A DNA stretch of 64,000 bases, taken from contig NZ_BONV01000047.1 in the NCBI RefSeq assembly GCF_016862895.1, forward strand, positions 1 through 64,000, given 5' to 3'. How positions within the stretch are numbered: the first letter of the stretch is position 1; every line of letters starts with the position of its first letter. This document shows positions 52,871 through 61,256 of this stretch, in pieces. The DNA is from Planotetraspora kaengkrachanensis. Its GTDB lineage: Bacteria; Actinomycetota; Actinomycetes; Streptosporangiales; Streptosporangiaceae. A program made the translations under genes and the position numbers. Under the pieces are notes generated by a model. That model worked only from the letters and a program-made list of their open reading frames with translations. It searched no databases and was not told the origin of the DNA.

Positions 52871-54253
52871 ATGAGTACGCAATTGCCCATTGGTGACCTT
52901 CGAGCGAACGTGACCGGTCCCGTCCTCCTACCGGAGGACGAGGGCTACGCGGGGGAGCTTCGCACCTACAACCTGACAGTGGTGCACGAGCCGTCCGTCG
53001 TGGTCGGCGCCGAGAACGCGGCCGACGTTCAGGCCGCAGTGAAGTTCGCCGCGGCTCATGACCTGCCGGTCGCGGTGCTGGGCGCGGGTCACGGCAGCTC
53101 GGTACCGTCGACGGGCTCGGTCCTGATCACGACGCGGCGCCTGACCGCGCTGGCGATCGACGAGGGTGCTCGCACGGCCCGAGTCGAGGCGGGCGTCCGG
53201 TGGGCCGACTTCATCGAGCAGGCAGGCAAGGTGGGCCTGGCGGGGCTGAACGGTTCGTCGCCGACGGTGACAGTCGTCTCCTACACGCTGGGCGGAGGTC
53301 TGGGACCGTTCGGCCGCAAACACGGGTACGCCGCCGACCACGTCACCGCTTTGGAGGTCGTGACCGCGGACGGCCAGTTGCGGCGCGTCACCGCGGAATC
53401 CGAGCCCGACCTGTTCTGGGCGGTGCGCGGCGGGAAAGGCAACTTCGGGGTCGTGGTGGCGATCGAGTTCGACCTGTTCCCGATCCGCAGCTTCTACGGC
53501 GGCGGCATCTTCTTCCCGGGCGAGCTGTCCGGGAAGGTGCTGCACCTGTTCCGCGAGTGGACGGCCGACGTGCCGGAGGAGATGTCAGGCTCAGTTGGGT
53601 TGTTGCACCTCCCTGCGTTGCCGTTCGTGCCGGAACCGCTGCGCGACCGGCTGGTGGCCCATCTGCGGATCACATACCTCGGAGACCCGGCGGAAGGCGA
53701 ACGGCTGGTCGCGCCGTTCCGGGCACTGGGCGAGCCGATCATCGACGCGGTCGGAGAGATGCCGTACTCGGCGGTCGCGGCGGTACACAACGACCCGGTC
53801 GACCCGCTGCCGTTGTTCGAGCATGGTGCCCTCCTGAGCGAGTTGCCGGCCAAGGCGGTGGACGAGTTCCTCCGGCTGGCCGGCCCGGACGCGGCCTCGC
53901 CGCTGGTCCTGGCCGAGATCCGTCACATGGGCGGTGCGCTGGCCCGGCCGCCGGCGGTGCCGAACGCGGTCGGCAACCGCGACGCGACGCTCTACAACGT
54001 CTTCCTCGTGGCGGCGGGCGGCCCGCCCGACGCCAAAGCCCTGCGCGCCTACGAGCAGACGCTGATCGACGCCCTGGCACCGTGGTCGACCGGCCGCCGG
54101 TATCTGAACTTCATGTTCGCGGGCGACGCGGAACCGCAGACCGCGGCGCTGGGCTGGTCGGAGGAGGCCTACCCGCGGCTCCGCGACATCAAGCGACGGT
54201 ACGACCCAGCGAACCTGTTCCGGATCAACCACAACATCCCGCCCACGAACTGA
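52871..54253 (+). CDS. FAD-binding oxidoreductase (BBE-type, berberine-bridge family)
   Basis: 460 residues. FAD_binding_4 domain (~35-175; VLGAGHGSSVPSTGSVLITT with the PP-loop-like GAGHGSS), substrate domain, and C-terminal BBE segment (YPRLRDIKRRYDPANLFRIN). In bicovalent members the flavin is held by His and Cys; here a His in GAGHGSS is present, and no Cys is seen, so at most monocovalent. Such enzymes oxidise sugars or polyketide or alkaloid alcohols. Start ATG 52871 after AAAGG; the longer frame is a broken SDR. Single gene. Confidence 0.9.
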   Translation: MSTQLPIGDLRANVTGPVLLPEDEGYAGELRTYNLTVVHEPSVVVGAENAADVQAAVKFAAAHDLPVAVLGAGHGSSVPSTGSVLITTRRLTALAIDEGARTARVEAGVRWADFIEQAGKVGLAGLNGSSPTVTVVSYTLGGGLGPFGRKHGYAADHVTALEVVTADGQLRRVTAESEPDLFWAVRGGKGNFGVVVAIEFDLFPIRSFYGGGIFFPGELSGKVLHLFREWTADVPEEMSGSVGLLHLPALPFVPEPLRDRLVAHLRITYLGDPAEGERLVAPFRALGEPIIDAVGEMPYSAVAAVHNDPVDPLPLFEHGALLSELPAKAVDEFLRLAGPDAASPLVLAEIRHMGGALARPPAVPNAVGNRDATLYNVFLVAAGGPPDAKALRAYEQTLIDALAPWSTGRRYLNFMFAGDAEPQTAALGWSEEAYPRLRDIKRRYDPANLFRINHNIPPTN

Positions 54254-54389
54254 CGAGAGCTGCGGATGCCGAGACGCTAATGCGGTGCTCGGAGTCGAGC
54301 GGCTCGTCGTCAGTTAGGGCCGATATCGAAGTTCGCGTCCGTGCGCGTGAGTGGTCGGCCTGATGGTTACGGACGTGTCATAGATCGAC

Positions 54390-54520
54390 AATGAGCGAGG
54401 TCTCCGGTGTGGTTGGTCGACCGAGACAAACCGAACACCGGAGACCTCGTGGTCACCGTTAGGGGTGACGAGGCGGTTCGACCTGGCCGATGCGCAACAG
54501 CTCTGCTCAGGGATCGGCAG
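54390..54520 (+). mobile_element. Possible IS5-like element remnant with inverted repeat
   Basis: A 15-bp inverted repeat CGAGGTCTCCGGTGT (54396-54410) / ACACCGGAGACCTCG (54435-54449) is followed by a GTG frame beginning TRRFDLADAQ, as in the start of IS5-family transposases (TRRFDLTDAQ). The transposase stops within ~20 residues. The hairpin may also end the FAD gene. Element identity is tentative. Confidence 0.45.
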
Positions 54521-54572
54521 AGCTTTGGAGTGGCCTTCGTCAGCAGGCTCCAAACTCAACAACAGCCGGTGT

Positions 54573-55763
54573 TCATGTGGTTGCAGACTGGCAGGGCGCG
54601 GTGACGAACGCGGGCAGCCCGGTGATCGCCTGGCCCATGATGAGGGCGTGGATCTCGTCGGTGCCTTCGTACGTCCGTACGGCCTCAAGATTGTTCGCGT
54701 GCCGCAGCGGTGAGTGGTCGAGCGTGATGCCGTTGCCGCCGAAGATCGTGCGGGCCTGCCTGCAGATCTCGATGGCCTGCCGGACGTTGTTCAACTTGCC
54801 GAACGAGACCTGCTCATGCCGCAGCATGCCGGCGTCCTTCAAGCGGCCGGTGTGCAACGCCACCAGCGTCCCTTTCTGGATCTCCAGCACCATGTCGACG
54901 AGCTTCTGCTGGGTGAGCTGGTACGCGGCGATCGGCGCGCCGAACTGGTGGCGTTCCAAGGCGTACTTGAGCGCCGCCTCGTACGCGTCGCGGGCCGCGC
55001 CCATCGCCCCCCACATGATCCCGTATCGCGCCTCGTTGAGGCAGGTGAAGGGGGCTCGAAGGCCGTGGGCGTCCGGCAGGACGGCCTCGTTGCCAACGAG
55101 TACGCCGGTCAGGGTGATGTCAGCCTGGATCGAGGCGCGCATGCCCAACTTAGGCTGGATCGGCGTTGCGGTGAACCCGGCGGTGCCGGTGGGAACGAGG
55201 AAGCCGCTGATTCCGTCGGCGGTCTTGGCCCAGATGACCGCGACGTCGGCGATCGTGGCCAGCCCGATCCACCGTTTGCCGCCGTTGAGCACCCAGCCGT
55301 CGCCGTCCCGTACGGCCGTGGTGCGCATCTCGGCGGGGTCGCTGCCCGCAGTCGGTTCGGTGAGGCCGAAGCAGCCGATCAGGTCACCGGCGGCCATGCC
55401 GGGCAGCCACCGCTGCTTCTGCTCCTCCGAGCCGAACATGTGGATCGCCGTCATGGTGAGCGACCCCTGGACGCTGGAGAACGTGCGCATGCCGGAGTCG
55501 CCGGCTTCCAGCTCCATGCAGGCCAGGCCGTACTCGACGGCGCTGTGCCCGGGGCAGCCGTAGCCGGTCAGGTGCATGCCGAGCAGGCCGAGCGCGCCCA
55601 TGTCGGGCGCGATCTCCTTCGGGAAGTACGCGTCTTCATACCAGCGCGCGATGTTCGGCGTGATCCGGGCGCGTACGAATTCGCGGACGTGGTCTCGCAG
55701 CTTGAGCTCCTCCGCCGATAGCAGGCTGTCGAGATCGAGGTAATCCACTGACAGATCAGGCAT
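54573..55763 (-). CDS. Acyl-CoA dehydrogenase (glutaryl-CoA dehydrogenase-like)
   Basis: 396 residues, FAD-dependent acyl-CoA oxidation. N-terminal helical domain, beta core GCFGLTEPTAGSDPAEMRTT (~131-150) and VLNGGKRWIGLATIADVAVI, C-terminal helices with RTIFGGNGITLDHSPLRHAN and the catalytic Glu of RTYEGTDEIH near ~372. The motif set is that of GcdH-type enzymes, but decarboxylation cannot be assumed. 27 bases downstream of the CoA-transferase on the same strand, so one operon with it. Confidence 0.9.
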   Translation of the reverse strand: MPDLSVDYLDLDSLLSAEELKLRDHVREFVRARITPNIARWYEDAYFPKEIAPDMGALGLLGMHLTGYGCPGHSAVEYGLACMELEAGDSGMRTFSSVQGSLTMTAIHMFGSEEQKQRWLPGMAAGDLIGCFGLTEPTAGSDPAEMRTTAVRDGDGWVLNGGKRWIGLATIADVAVIWAKTADGISGFLVPTGTAGFTATPIQPKLGMRASIQADITLTGVLVGNEAVLPDAHGLRAPFTCLNEARYGIMWGAMGAARDAYEAALKYALERHQFGAPIAAYQLTQQKLVDMVLEIQKGTLVALHTGRLKDAGMLRHEQVSFGKLNNVRQAIEICRQARTIFGGNGITLDHSPLRHANNLEAVRTYEGTDEIHALIMGQAITGLPAFVTAPCQSATT

Positions 55764-55790
55764 ATCGGCCTCCTTCCCGTGTGTCGCTCC

Positions 55791-57089
55791 TCAGTGCAGG
55801 AACCCGGCGGAGCGGGCGTCACAGCGGAGACGGTCGCGGTGGTCGGGATGGGCGATCCGGATCAGCGCATCGGCGCGCTGGGAGAGGCTGCGTCCTCGCA
55901 GGCAGGCCACGCCGTACTCGGTGACGACGTGGTCGACGGTGTTCTTCAGGCTGGTCACCGCGCTGCCCGGAGTGAGGGTGGCGGTGATCCGGCTGACACC
56001 GCTGCTGGTGCTCGCGTGCGTCACCAGGAAGCCCATGCCGCCTTCGGAATACAGCGCGCCGCGTGCGAAGTCGGCCTGGCCGCCGGACCCCGACCAGTAC
56101 CGCCCGGCGATCGTCTCGCTCGCCGCCTGCCCCATCAGATCCACCTCACTGGTGGCGCTGATCGAGATCATGTTGGGCTCCCCGGCGATGACGCGCGGGT
56201 CGTTGACCCATTCGACCGGCAGCAGCGCCACGGACAGGTTGCCGTCGATCCAGTCGAACAGGCGACGTGTCCCCAGGCAGAGTGTGGCCACGTGCTTGTT
56301 ACGAGCCCGCCGGTGCTTGTGTCCACCGGTCAGCACGCCCGCCTCCGCGAGATCCACCATCCCGTCGACTAGCAGTTCGCTGTGGACGCCGAGATGACGA
56401 TGGTCGCGCAGCGTGGGCAGCAGGGCGTTGGGAACGCTGCCGATTCCGATCTGCAGGCAGGCCCCGTCGGGGACCCGCTCGGCGATGAACTCGGCGATCC
56501 GCCGGTCTCGTTCGTCTGGGGCGGCCGATCTCACCTCGGGCAGCGGGTAGTCCGCCGTGCACCAGCCGGCGACCTGGGAGATGTGCACCTGGTTGCCGCC
56601 GTAGGTGCGCGGCATCTGGGGGTTCGCTTCGAGGAAGAACGGGACTTCACCGATGAACGAGGCGACGTAGTCGGCGTTTGTGCCGAGGCTGAAGTATCCG
56701 TGCTGGTCAGGTGGGCTGGCCGCAGCTAGGACGATCACGTGCTTGGTCGTCTGGCGTAGCAGCAGTGGCACCTCGCTGAAGTGCGCGGGGACCAGCTCGA
56801 CCGTGCCGGCCGCGTACCCGTCACGCGATCCCGGTCCGAGGAAGTAGCTGACGTGCTCCAGCCGGCCCGGATAGGCCCCGTCGATGTAGCGGCGCCGGCG
56901 CGGCGCATCCATCTGATGCACCCGTACGCCTTCGAGATCGCTCGCGTGCGTTTCCAGAGTGTCGATCACCGTCTGCGGCTCACCGCTATACGAGGGCACG
57001 ATGAGGTCGGCGCCTGGTGTCACCAGCGCCAGCACGTCCTCCTGACGTCCCGGCCGCATCGTCACGGCCCGCCCGCGCTCCCCCATCAT
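55791..57089 (-). CDS. Acetyl-CoA hydrolase/4-hydroxybutyrate CoA-transferase-family enzyme
   Basis: About 432 residues. IVLAAASPPDQHGYFSLGTN (~118-137), the catalytic region GVHSELLVDGMVDLAEAG with the acyl-glutamate in HSE (~240), and GSGGQADFARGALYSEGGMG are family I/III CoA-transferase signatures as in 4-hydroxybutyrate CoA-transferase. It would activate an organic acid by moving CoA from acetyl-CoA. Start ATG 57089 after GGGGG; GTG 57128 possible. Forms a two-gene operon with the acyl-CoA dehydrogenase: activation then oxidation of a short acid. Confidence 0.88.
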   Translation of the reverse strand: MMGERGRAVTMRPGRQEDVLALVTPGADLIVPSYSGEPQTVIDTLETHASDLEGVRVHQMDAPRRRRYIDGAYPGRLEHVSYFLGPGSRDGYAAGTVELVPAHFSEVPLLLRQTTKHVIVLAAASPPDQHGYFSLGTNADYVASFIGEVPFFLEANPQMPRTYGGNQVHISQVAGWCTADYPLPEVRSAAPDERDRRIAEFIAERVPDGACLQIGIGSVPNALLPTLRDHRHLGVHSELLVDGMVDLAEAGVLTGGHKHRRARNKHVATLCLGTRRLFDWIDGNLSVALLPVEWVNDPRVIAGEPNMISISATSEVDLMGQAASETIAGRYWSGSGGQADFARGALYSEGGMGFLVTHASTSSGVSRITATLTPGSAVTSLKNTVDHVVTEYGVACLRGRSLSQRADALIRIAHPDHRDRLRCDARSAGFLH

Positions 57090-57449
57090 GCGCCCCCTTT
57101 TGGCAAAGACCGCACGGGTATCGCCCACCGCGAAGATGCGTCATCCTCCATGCCGGACGTCCAAGTCCGGTTATCTGGCGCCTCAGTGGTCCACCTCGAT
57201 CGCGGTCGGGGCAGATCTACCTCTTTTCAGGCTATGGCGGGTCACGGCAAACCCTCATCAAGCGTCAGTATGAGCTTGCTCCGTTCTCCAGAACCGCCTA
57301 CTGGGCGAAGGCGAAGCCGCACTCCAGTGCTCCACGGTGCCCAGCGTGTGCCTATGGTGGCCGACGTTGCCGTCACTGTTGCCGTCACCTCCGCGCGGCT
57401 ATCCAGTGGCAAGCCGAGGGCCGTTCGGAAGGAGATCCGGGTCTTCCGC
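57090..57449. other. Intergenic region with integrase-tail-like repeat (57327-57413)
   Basis: 360 bases between the CoA-transferase start and the TetR stop. It carries the 87-bp repeat also seen at 38513-38598. No gene recognised otherwise; a promoter for the CoA-transferase operon is expected here. Confidence 0.5.
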
Positions 57450-58115
57450 TCAATCAGCGTCGGAAACGGGCAGCGTTTCGGCGAGCCCCACGGCCATCGC
57501 GCGGAGCAGGAGCTTGAGGCGGGGTTCGAAGTCGAGCGCGATGTGCCCCCAGGAGGGAACCTGCTCGTACAGCTTGGCCAGGGTTGGCGTCGGATGGGAG
57601 ACCTGCCAGAACCCGCTGGCGAGCGGAAGCGTGGCCGCGATCATCGACTGCAACTGGCTCGCCGACATCGTGCTCACACGCTTCAGCATGTCGATGATCT
57701 CGTCGTGCGCCACGAACGCGTTCGTCTTATAGCGGCGGGCCCGCTCGATGTCGACGTCGCCTTCCAAGTCCATCGGGACATGTGCAAGGAGATCGCAGAA
57801 GACCGGTAGCGACGCGATCGTCTCCGTGAGCACGTCAGCGACGTCCACCGGCTGCAGGCGGACCGGCCCGGCCACTCGGGCGCCGATCGTGTCGCGCCAG
57901 TGGCCCCAGCCGCGCTCGGCGAGCTCCAGCAGGAGCTCTTCCTTGCTCGCGTAGTAACGCCGCACGCCGGTGCGGTGGAGGCCGGCGCGCTCGGTCACCG
58001 CCGCGACGGTCACGAACCGAACGCCGCCGAGCTCAAGCGCGAGCGCCTCTGCGGCAGCAAGCAGGTCCTCCGAACGCTGCGCCTTGTCCTCGGCCGATCT
58101 CGCCCTCTCCCGCAT
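57450..58115 (-). CDS. TetR-family regulator
   Basis: 221 residues. TetR HTH at ~12-58 (ALELGGVRFVTVAAVTERAG, HRTGVRRYYASKEELLLELA) with an all-helical ligand domain. It resembles the TetR_C_17-like group by length. Start ATG 58115 after GCGGG; longer in-frame sequence was rejected. Divergent from the quinone oxidoreductase 58207 with a 39-base near-perfect inverted repeat between (58138-58176), the expected operator of both. Confidence 0.9.
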   Translation of the reverse strand: MRERARSAEDKAQRSEDLLAAAEALALELGGVRFVTVAAVTERAGLHRTGVRRYYASKEELLLELAERGWGHWRDTIGARVAGPVRLQPVDVADVLTETIASLPVFCDLLAHVPMDLEGDVDIERARRYKTNAFVAHDEIIDMLKRVSTMSASQLQSMIAATLPLASGFWQVSHPTPTLAKLYEQVPSWGHIALDFEPRLKLLLRAMAVGLAETLPVSDAD

Positions 58116-58137
58116 CCCGCAACAATAACGCACGGCA

Positions 58138-58176
58138 TGATGCGCTATGCATGGTACTGTCATGCATAACGCATCA
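58138..58176. promoter_or_regulatory. Large inverted-repeat operator of the TetR/oxidoreductase pair
   Basis: Arms TGATGCGCTATGCATG and CATGCATAACGCATCA differ at one of 16 positions and flank a 7-base centre. Each arm is itself pseudo-palindromic (ATGC-5-GCAT), so two TetR dimers could bind, covering both promoters. Confidence 0.8.
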
Positions 58177-58206
58177 CGTAGTGCGCTAACGCGAGGAGAG
58201 CAAGCC

Positions 58207-59199
58207 ATGAAGGCTGTGCAAGCCACCCGCTTCGGAGAACCGGCCGTTCTTGAGGTCATCGAGCTGCCCGATCCAGCGCCGAGGCCGGGTGAAATCGCCA
58301 TTGACGTCACCCATGCCGCTGTCGGCCTCATCGACCTCTTCTTCCGCGAAGGTCGCTTCAAGGACCGGCCCGGGATGCCGCAGCCGCCGTTCATCCCGGG
58401 TCTCGAGGTCGCCGGAACGGTGCGGGCGCTCGGTGATGGAGTGCGCGGGTTCGAGATCGGCGAGAAGGTTGTTTCGATGTCCAACGGCGGCGTCGGCGGT
58501 TACGCATCGGTCTTCATCGCGCAAGCACCTCACGCGGTGTCCCTTGAGGGCCACGACATCGACCCCGCTCTCGCGGTCTCTGTCGTGCCAAATGCCGCGA
58601 TGGCGCACGTCGCGCTGACGCGCGTCGCCCATCTGGTCGAGGGCGAGAGCGTGCTGATCCACGGAGCGCTCGGCGGATTCTCCGCGGCGTTCCCCGGGAT
58701 GGCGAAGCAGCTGGGCGCCGGCCGGGTCGTCGGCACGGTTCGCGCGAGCAAGCTCCAAGCCGCCGCCACCACGAAGCTCCCGTACGACAAGATCGTCGAC
58801 TCGGCGGAGCTCCCAGCTGCGCTCGGCGAGGAACGCTTCGACGTCGTCATCGACCCTGTCGGCGGAGAGGTGCGCAGCCAGAGCCTCGATCTGATGCGCC
58901 CCGGCGGTCGGCTCATCGCCGCCGGCAATGCCAGCGGGGACTGGGGTCACTCGGTCGAGACCAATCGGCTCTGGTTCGGAAGCGTCGCGGTCATGGGCTT
59001 CAACGCCGGCGCCTACCTGCCCACACACCCGGACACCGTGCGGCCCGCCCTCGAAGCAGCCGTCCAGGCTGTCGCCGCCGGACTCGGCCAGACCGAGGTT
59101 GACGTGCTCTCGTTCAGCGAGGCTGTAACCGCTCACCAACGGATGGCAAGCCGGTCGCTCAACGGGCGCATCGTCCTAACCCCCGGCGAACCGGCGTAG
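58207..59199 (+). CDS. Quinone oxidoreductase-like MDR protein
   Basis: 330 residues from ATG 58207 (GAGGAG upstream). GroES-like domain (IELPDPAPRPGEIAIDVTHA, PGLEVAGTVRALGDGVRGFE) and Rossmann region with ESVLIHGALGGFSAAFPGMA in which the glycine motif is HGALGG (~157), a variant of HGAAGGVG. No zinc ligands. Controlled by the divergent TetR. Closed by a very strong hairpin shared with the convergent TetR at 59365. Confidence 0.88.
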   Translation: MKAVQATRFGEPAVLEVIELPDPAPRPGEIAIDVTHAAVGLIDLFFREGRFKDRPGMPQPPFIPGLEVAGTVRALGDGVRGFEIGEKVVSMSNGGVGGYASVFIAQAPHAVSLEGHDIDPALAVSVVPNAAMAHVALTRVAHLVEGESVLIHGALGGFSAAFPGMAKQLGAGRVVGTVRASKLQAAATTKLPYDKIVDSAELPAALGEERFDVVIDPVGGEVRSQSLDLMRPGGRLIAAGNASGDWGHSVETNRLWFGSVAVMGFNAGAYLPTHPDTVRPALEAAVQAVAAGLGQTEVDVLSFSEAVTAHQRMASRSLNGRIVLTPGEPA

Positions 59200-59268
59200 G
59201 CGACACCGTTGGTGACGTCCCCAGGCGCGTGCGACATTCAAGGCCGCCACGAACGCCCACCTGAGCAA

Positions 59269-59304
59269 GCGAGGCCGCGTGTCTTCCCAGACACGCGGCC
59301 TCGC
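59269..59304. terminator. Bidirectional terminator, 16-bp perfect stem
   Basis: GCGAGGCCGCGTGTCT / AGACACGCGGCCTCGC with a 4-base loop, between the convergent oxidoreductase and TetR genes. Confidence 0.9.
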
Positions 59305-59364
59305 TGCTCGTACAGGGACGTTCCCGGGGCAGTGAACTCTGCCACGGGCTAGAACGACGGCGTT

Positions 59365-59952
59365 TCATTTCTTCTCGCTGAGGGCGAGCAGCCTGTCCAC
59401 CAGTGTCCGGGCGTGGTGCGCGTTGGTCGGCCGTTCGAAGAACATCGCGTGGAAGTACAGCGGTGCGAGGATGACCTCCAGCAGCTCCAGCAACGTGGGG
59501 GGGTTCTCCCCGCGATCCCTGGCGCGGTCGAGCATCTTCTGGAGCTGCGTGCCTCGCTCCAGAAGATAGACCTGCTTGGAAGGCTCTCCCTCCGGGCGCG
59601 TACCCACCAGGGCGGCACGGAGGAAGACGGGACCGAGGGGACCGGCCACGTCCTCGGCCACCTGGACCGCGTAGGCCTCCAGGTCCCCACGGAGCGTCCC
59701 GGTGTCGGGAACCGGGGACGAGCGCGTGAGCTGCTCGGTCACCACGTCGTCGACCAACGCGCCCAACGTGCCCCAGCGCCGGTAGATCGTGGCCTGGTGG
59801 ACTCCGGATCGCTCCGCCACCTGCGCGATGCTCAGATCGTCCCAGTCCGCCTCGTGGAGCAGGTCGAGGACGGCCTCGCATACGGCCGTGCGGACGCGGG
59901 CGTTACGCCCCCCGGGCCGGCGTACGGGTTCCTGTGCTGCCATGGCCGACAT
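59365..59952 (-). CDS. TetR-family regulator
   Basis: 195 residues. HTH at ~20-68 (DWDDLSIAQVAERSGVHQAT, IYRRWGTLGALVDDVV). C-terminal domain of the TetR_C_16/WHG-like kind (PLGPVFLRAALVGTRPEGEP). Start ATG 59952, or 59943. Divergent from the hydrolase at 60036; the 83-base gap holds TTAA...GCGAA-type repeats that should be its operator. Confidence 0.9.
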   Translation of the reverse strand: MSAMAAQEPVRRPGGRNARVRTAVCEAVLDLLHEADWDDLSIAQVAERSGVHQATIYRRWGTLGALVDDVVTEQLTRSSPVPDTGTLRGDLEAYAVQVAEDVAGPLGPVFLRAALVGTRPEGEPSKQVYLLERGTQLQKMLDRARDRGENPPTLLELLEVILAPLYFHAMFFERPTNAHHARTLVDRLLALSEKK

Positions 59953-60035
59953 CTTAACGCGAATAGTCTTGCTTTAAGCGTGTCACCGCGCTAAGTTCCC
60001 CTTGAAGCGAATAATTTCGCATTAAGGAGGCGGGC
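59953..60035. promoter_or_regulatory. Divergent promoter with GCGAA/TTCGC repeats
   Basis: Contains GCGAATAATTTCGC flanked by TTGAA and ATTAAG, plus a second TTAACGCGAATA unit nearer the TetR start. Candidate operator sites of the TetR at 59365. Also holds AAGGAGG for the hydrolase. Confidence 0.55.
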
Positions 60036-61256
60036 GTGGATGCGCTGATCTTTGAGAAGGACGTCATGTTCTGGTACGAGACGCTGCGCTTGCTCGGCCA
60101 CATCGCCTACGGCGGCGCGGACTTCGGTGAAGTGATCACCACCGCACAGCGGATCACCGAGAGTGACTACGACAGCTGGCACAAGGAGTGGCGGGCGACG
60201 GCCGACCGCGTCGCCGGCGAAGCTCGGCGGAGCCTGGCGGCCGGCCACGAGGTCAGCGCGCGTGACGGGTTGCTGCGGGCGTCCACCTACTACCGCTCTG
60301 CCGAGTTCTTCCTGCACGGCGACCCGTCCGACCCGCGCGTCGACCAGTCCTACGCGCTCGGCGTGGAGTCGTTTCGCGCGGCGGCCCGGCTGTCGGACAT
60401 CAGGATCGAACCGGTGCTGATCCCGTACGCGCACACCGCTCTCACCGGCTACCTCTACCGGGCGGGCGACAGCCGTACACCCCGGCCCACCATCGTGATG
60501 CACAACGGCTTCGACGGCAGCGCAGAGGAAATGCACTTCTTCGGCGCGGCGGCGTTCGCCGAACGCGGCTACCACGTCCTCACCTTCGACGGCCCCGGGC
60601 AGCCTGGGCCGATGCACCGCGAAGGGCTGGTGTTCCGGCCGGACTGGGAGAAGGTGGTCGGCCCGGTGCTCGACTACCTGCTCGCGCTGCCCGAGGTCGA
60701 TCCTGAGCGGGTCGCGCTGCTGGGCGCCAGCATGGGAGGACTGCTGGCGCCACGCGCCGCCGCCTTCGAACCGCGGATCAACGCGCTCATCGCCTTCGAC
60801 GGCGTCTACGACATGGGGGCGATCGTCGCGGGCCACTTCGGCGAGGACCGCGATCAGGCGCGGGCCGTACTGGGCGCCGAGTCCGCGCCCGAGGTCGACG
60901 AGATCATTCAAGGCCTCATGGCGAACGACCCCGTCATGCGGTGGGCCTTCACCCACGGCATGTGGGTCACCGGCGCCCAGTCACCGCGCGGGTACGCGGC
61001 CAAGATACTCGACTATCACCTTCGTGACGGCATCGCCGAGCGGATCAGGTGCCCCACCCTGGTCTGCTCGGCCCCCGGCGACTTCGCCTTCCAAGGCCAG
61101 CCCGAGGCGCTCCACGATCACCTGACCTGCCCGAGAACCTTCCTCGAGTTCACCGCCGAGGAGGGTGCCGACGCCCATTGCCAATCAGGCGCCCAGCGAC
61201 TGGCCATGGCCCGCATCAGTGACTGGCTCGACGAGACCTTCAGGAGTGAGAAATGA
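60036..61256 (+). CDS. Alpha/beta hydrolase, pseudooxynicotine-hydrolase/FrsA-like
   Basis: 406 residues from GTG 60036 after AAGGAGG. Residues ~1-130 are a helical cap domain (YRSAEFFLHGDPSDPRVDQS); the core follows with PTIVMHNGFDGSAEEMHFFG (oxyanion), LLGASMGGLLAPRAAAFE (nucleophile Ser ~238) and a late catalytic Asp/His (DFAFQG, EEGADAHCQSGAQR). This matches the C-C-bond-cleaving 2,6-dihydroxypseudooxynicotine hydrolase family. The stop overlaps the start of the next gene by 4 bases (ATGA). Its TetR regulator is divergent. Confidence 0.9.
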   Translation: MDALIFEKDVMFWYETLRLLGHIAYGGADFGEVITTAQRITESDYDSWHKEWRATADRVAGEARRSLAAGHEVSARDGLLRASTYYRSAEFFLHGDPSDPRVDQSYALGVESFRAAARLSDIRIEPVLIPYAHTALTGYLYRAGDSRTPRPTIVMHNGFDGSAEEMHFFGAAAFAERGYHVLTFDGPGQPGPMHREGLVFRPDWEKVVGPVLDYLLALPEVDPERVALLGASMGGLLAPRAAAFEPRINALIAFDGVYDMGAIVAGHFGEDRDQARAVLGAESAPEVDEIIQGLMANDPVMRWAFTHGMWVTGAQSPRGYAAKILDYHLRDGIAERIRCPTLVCSAPGDFAFQGQPEALHDHLTCPRTFLEFTAEEGADAHCQSGAQRLAMARISDWLDETFRSEK

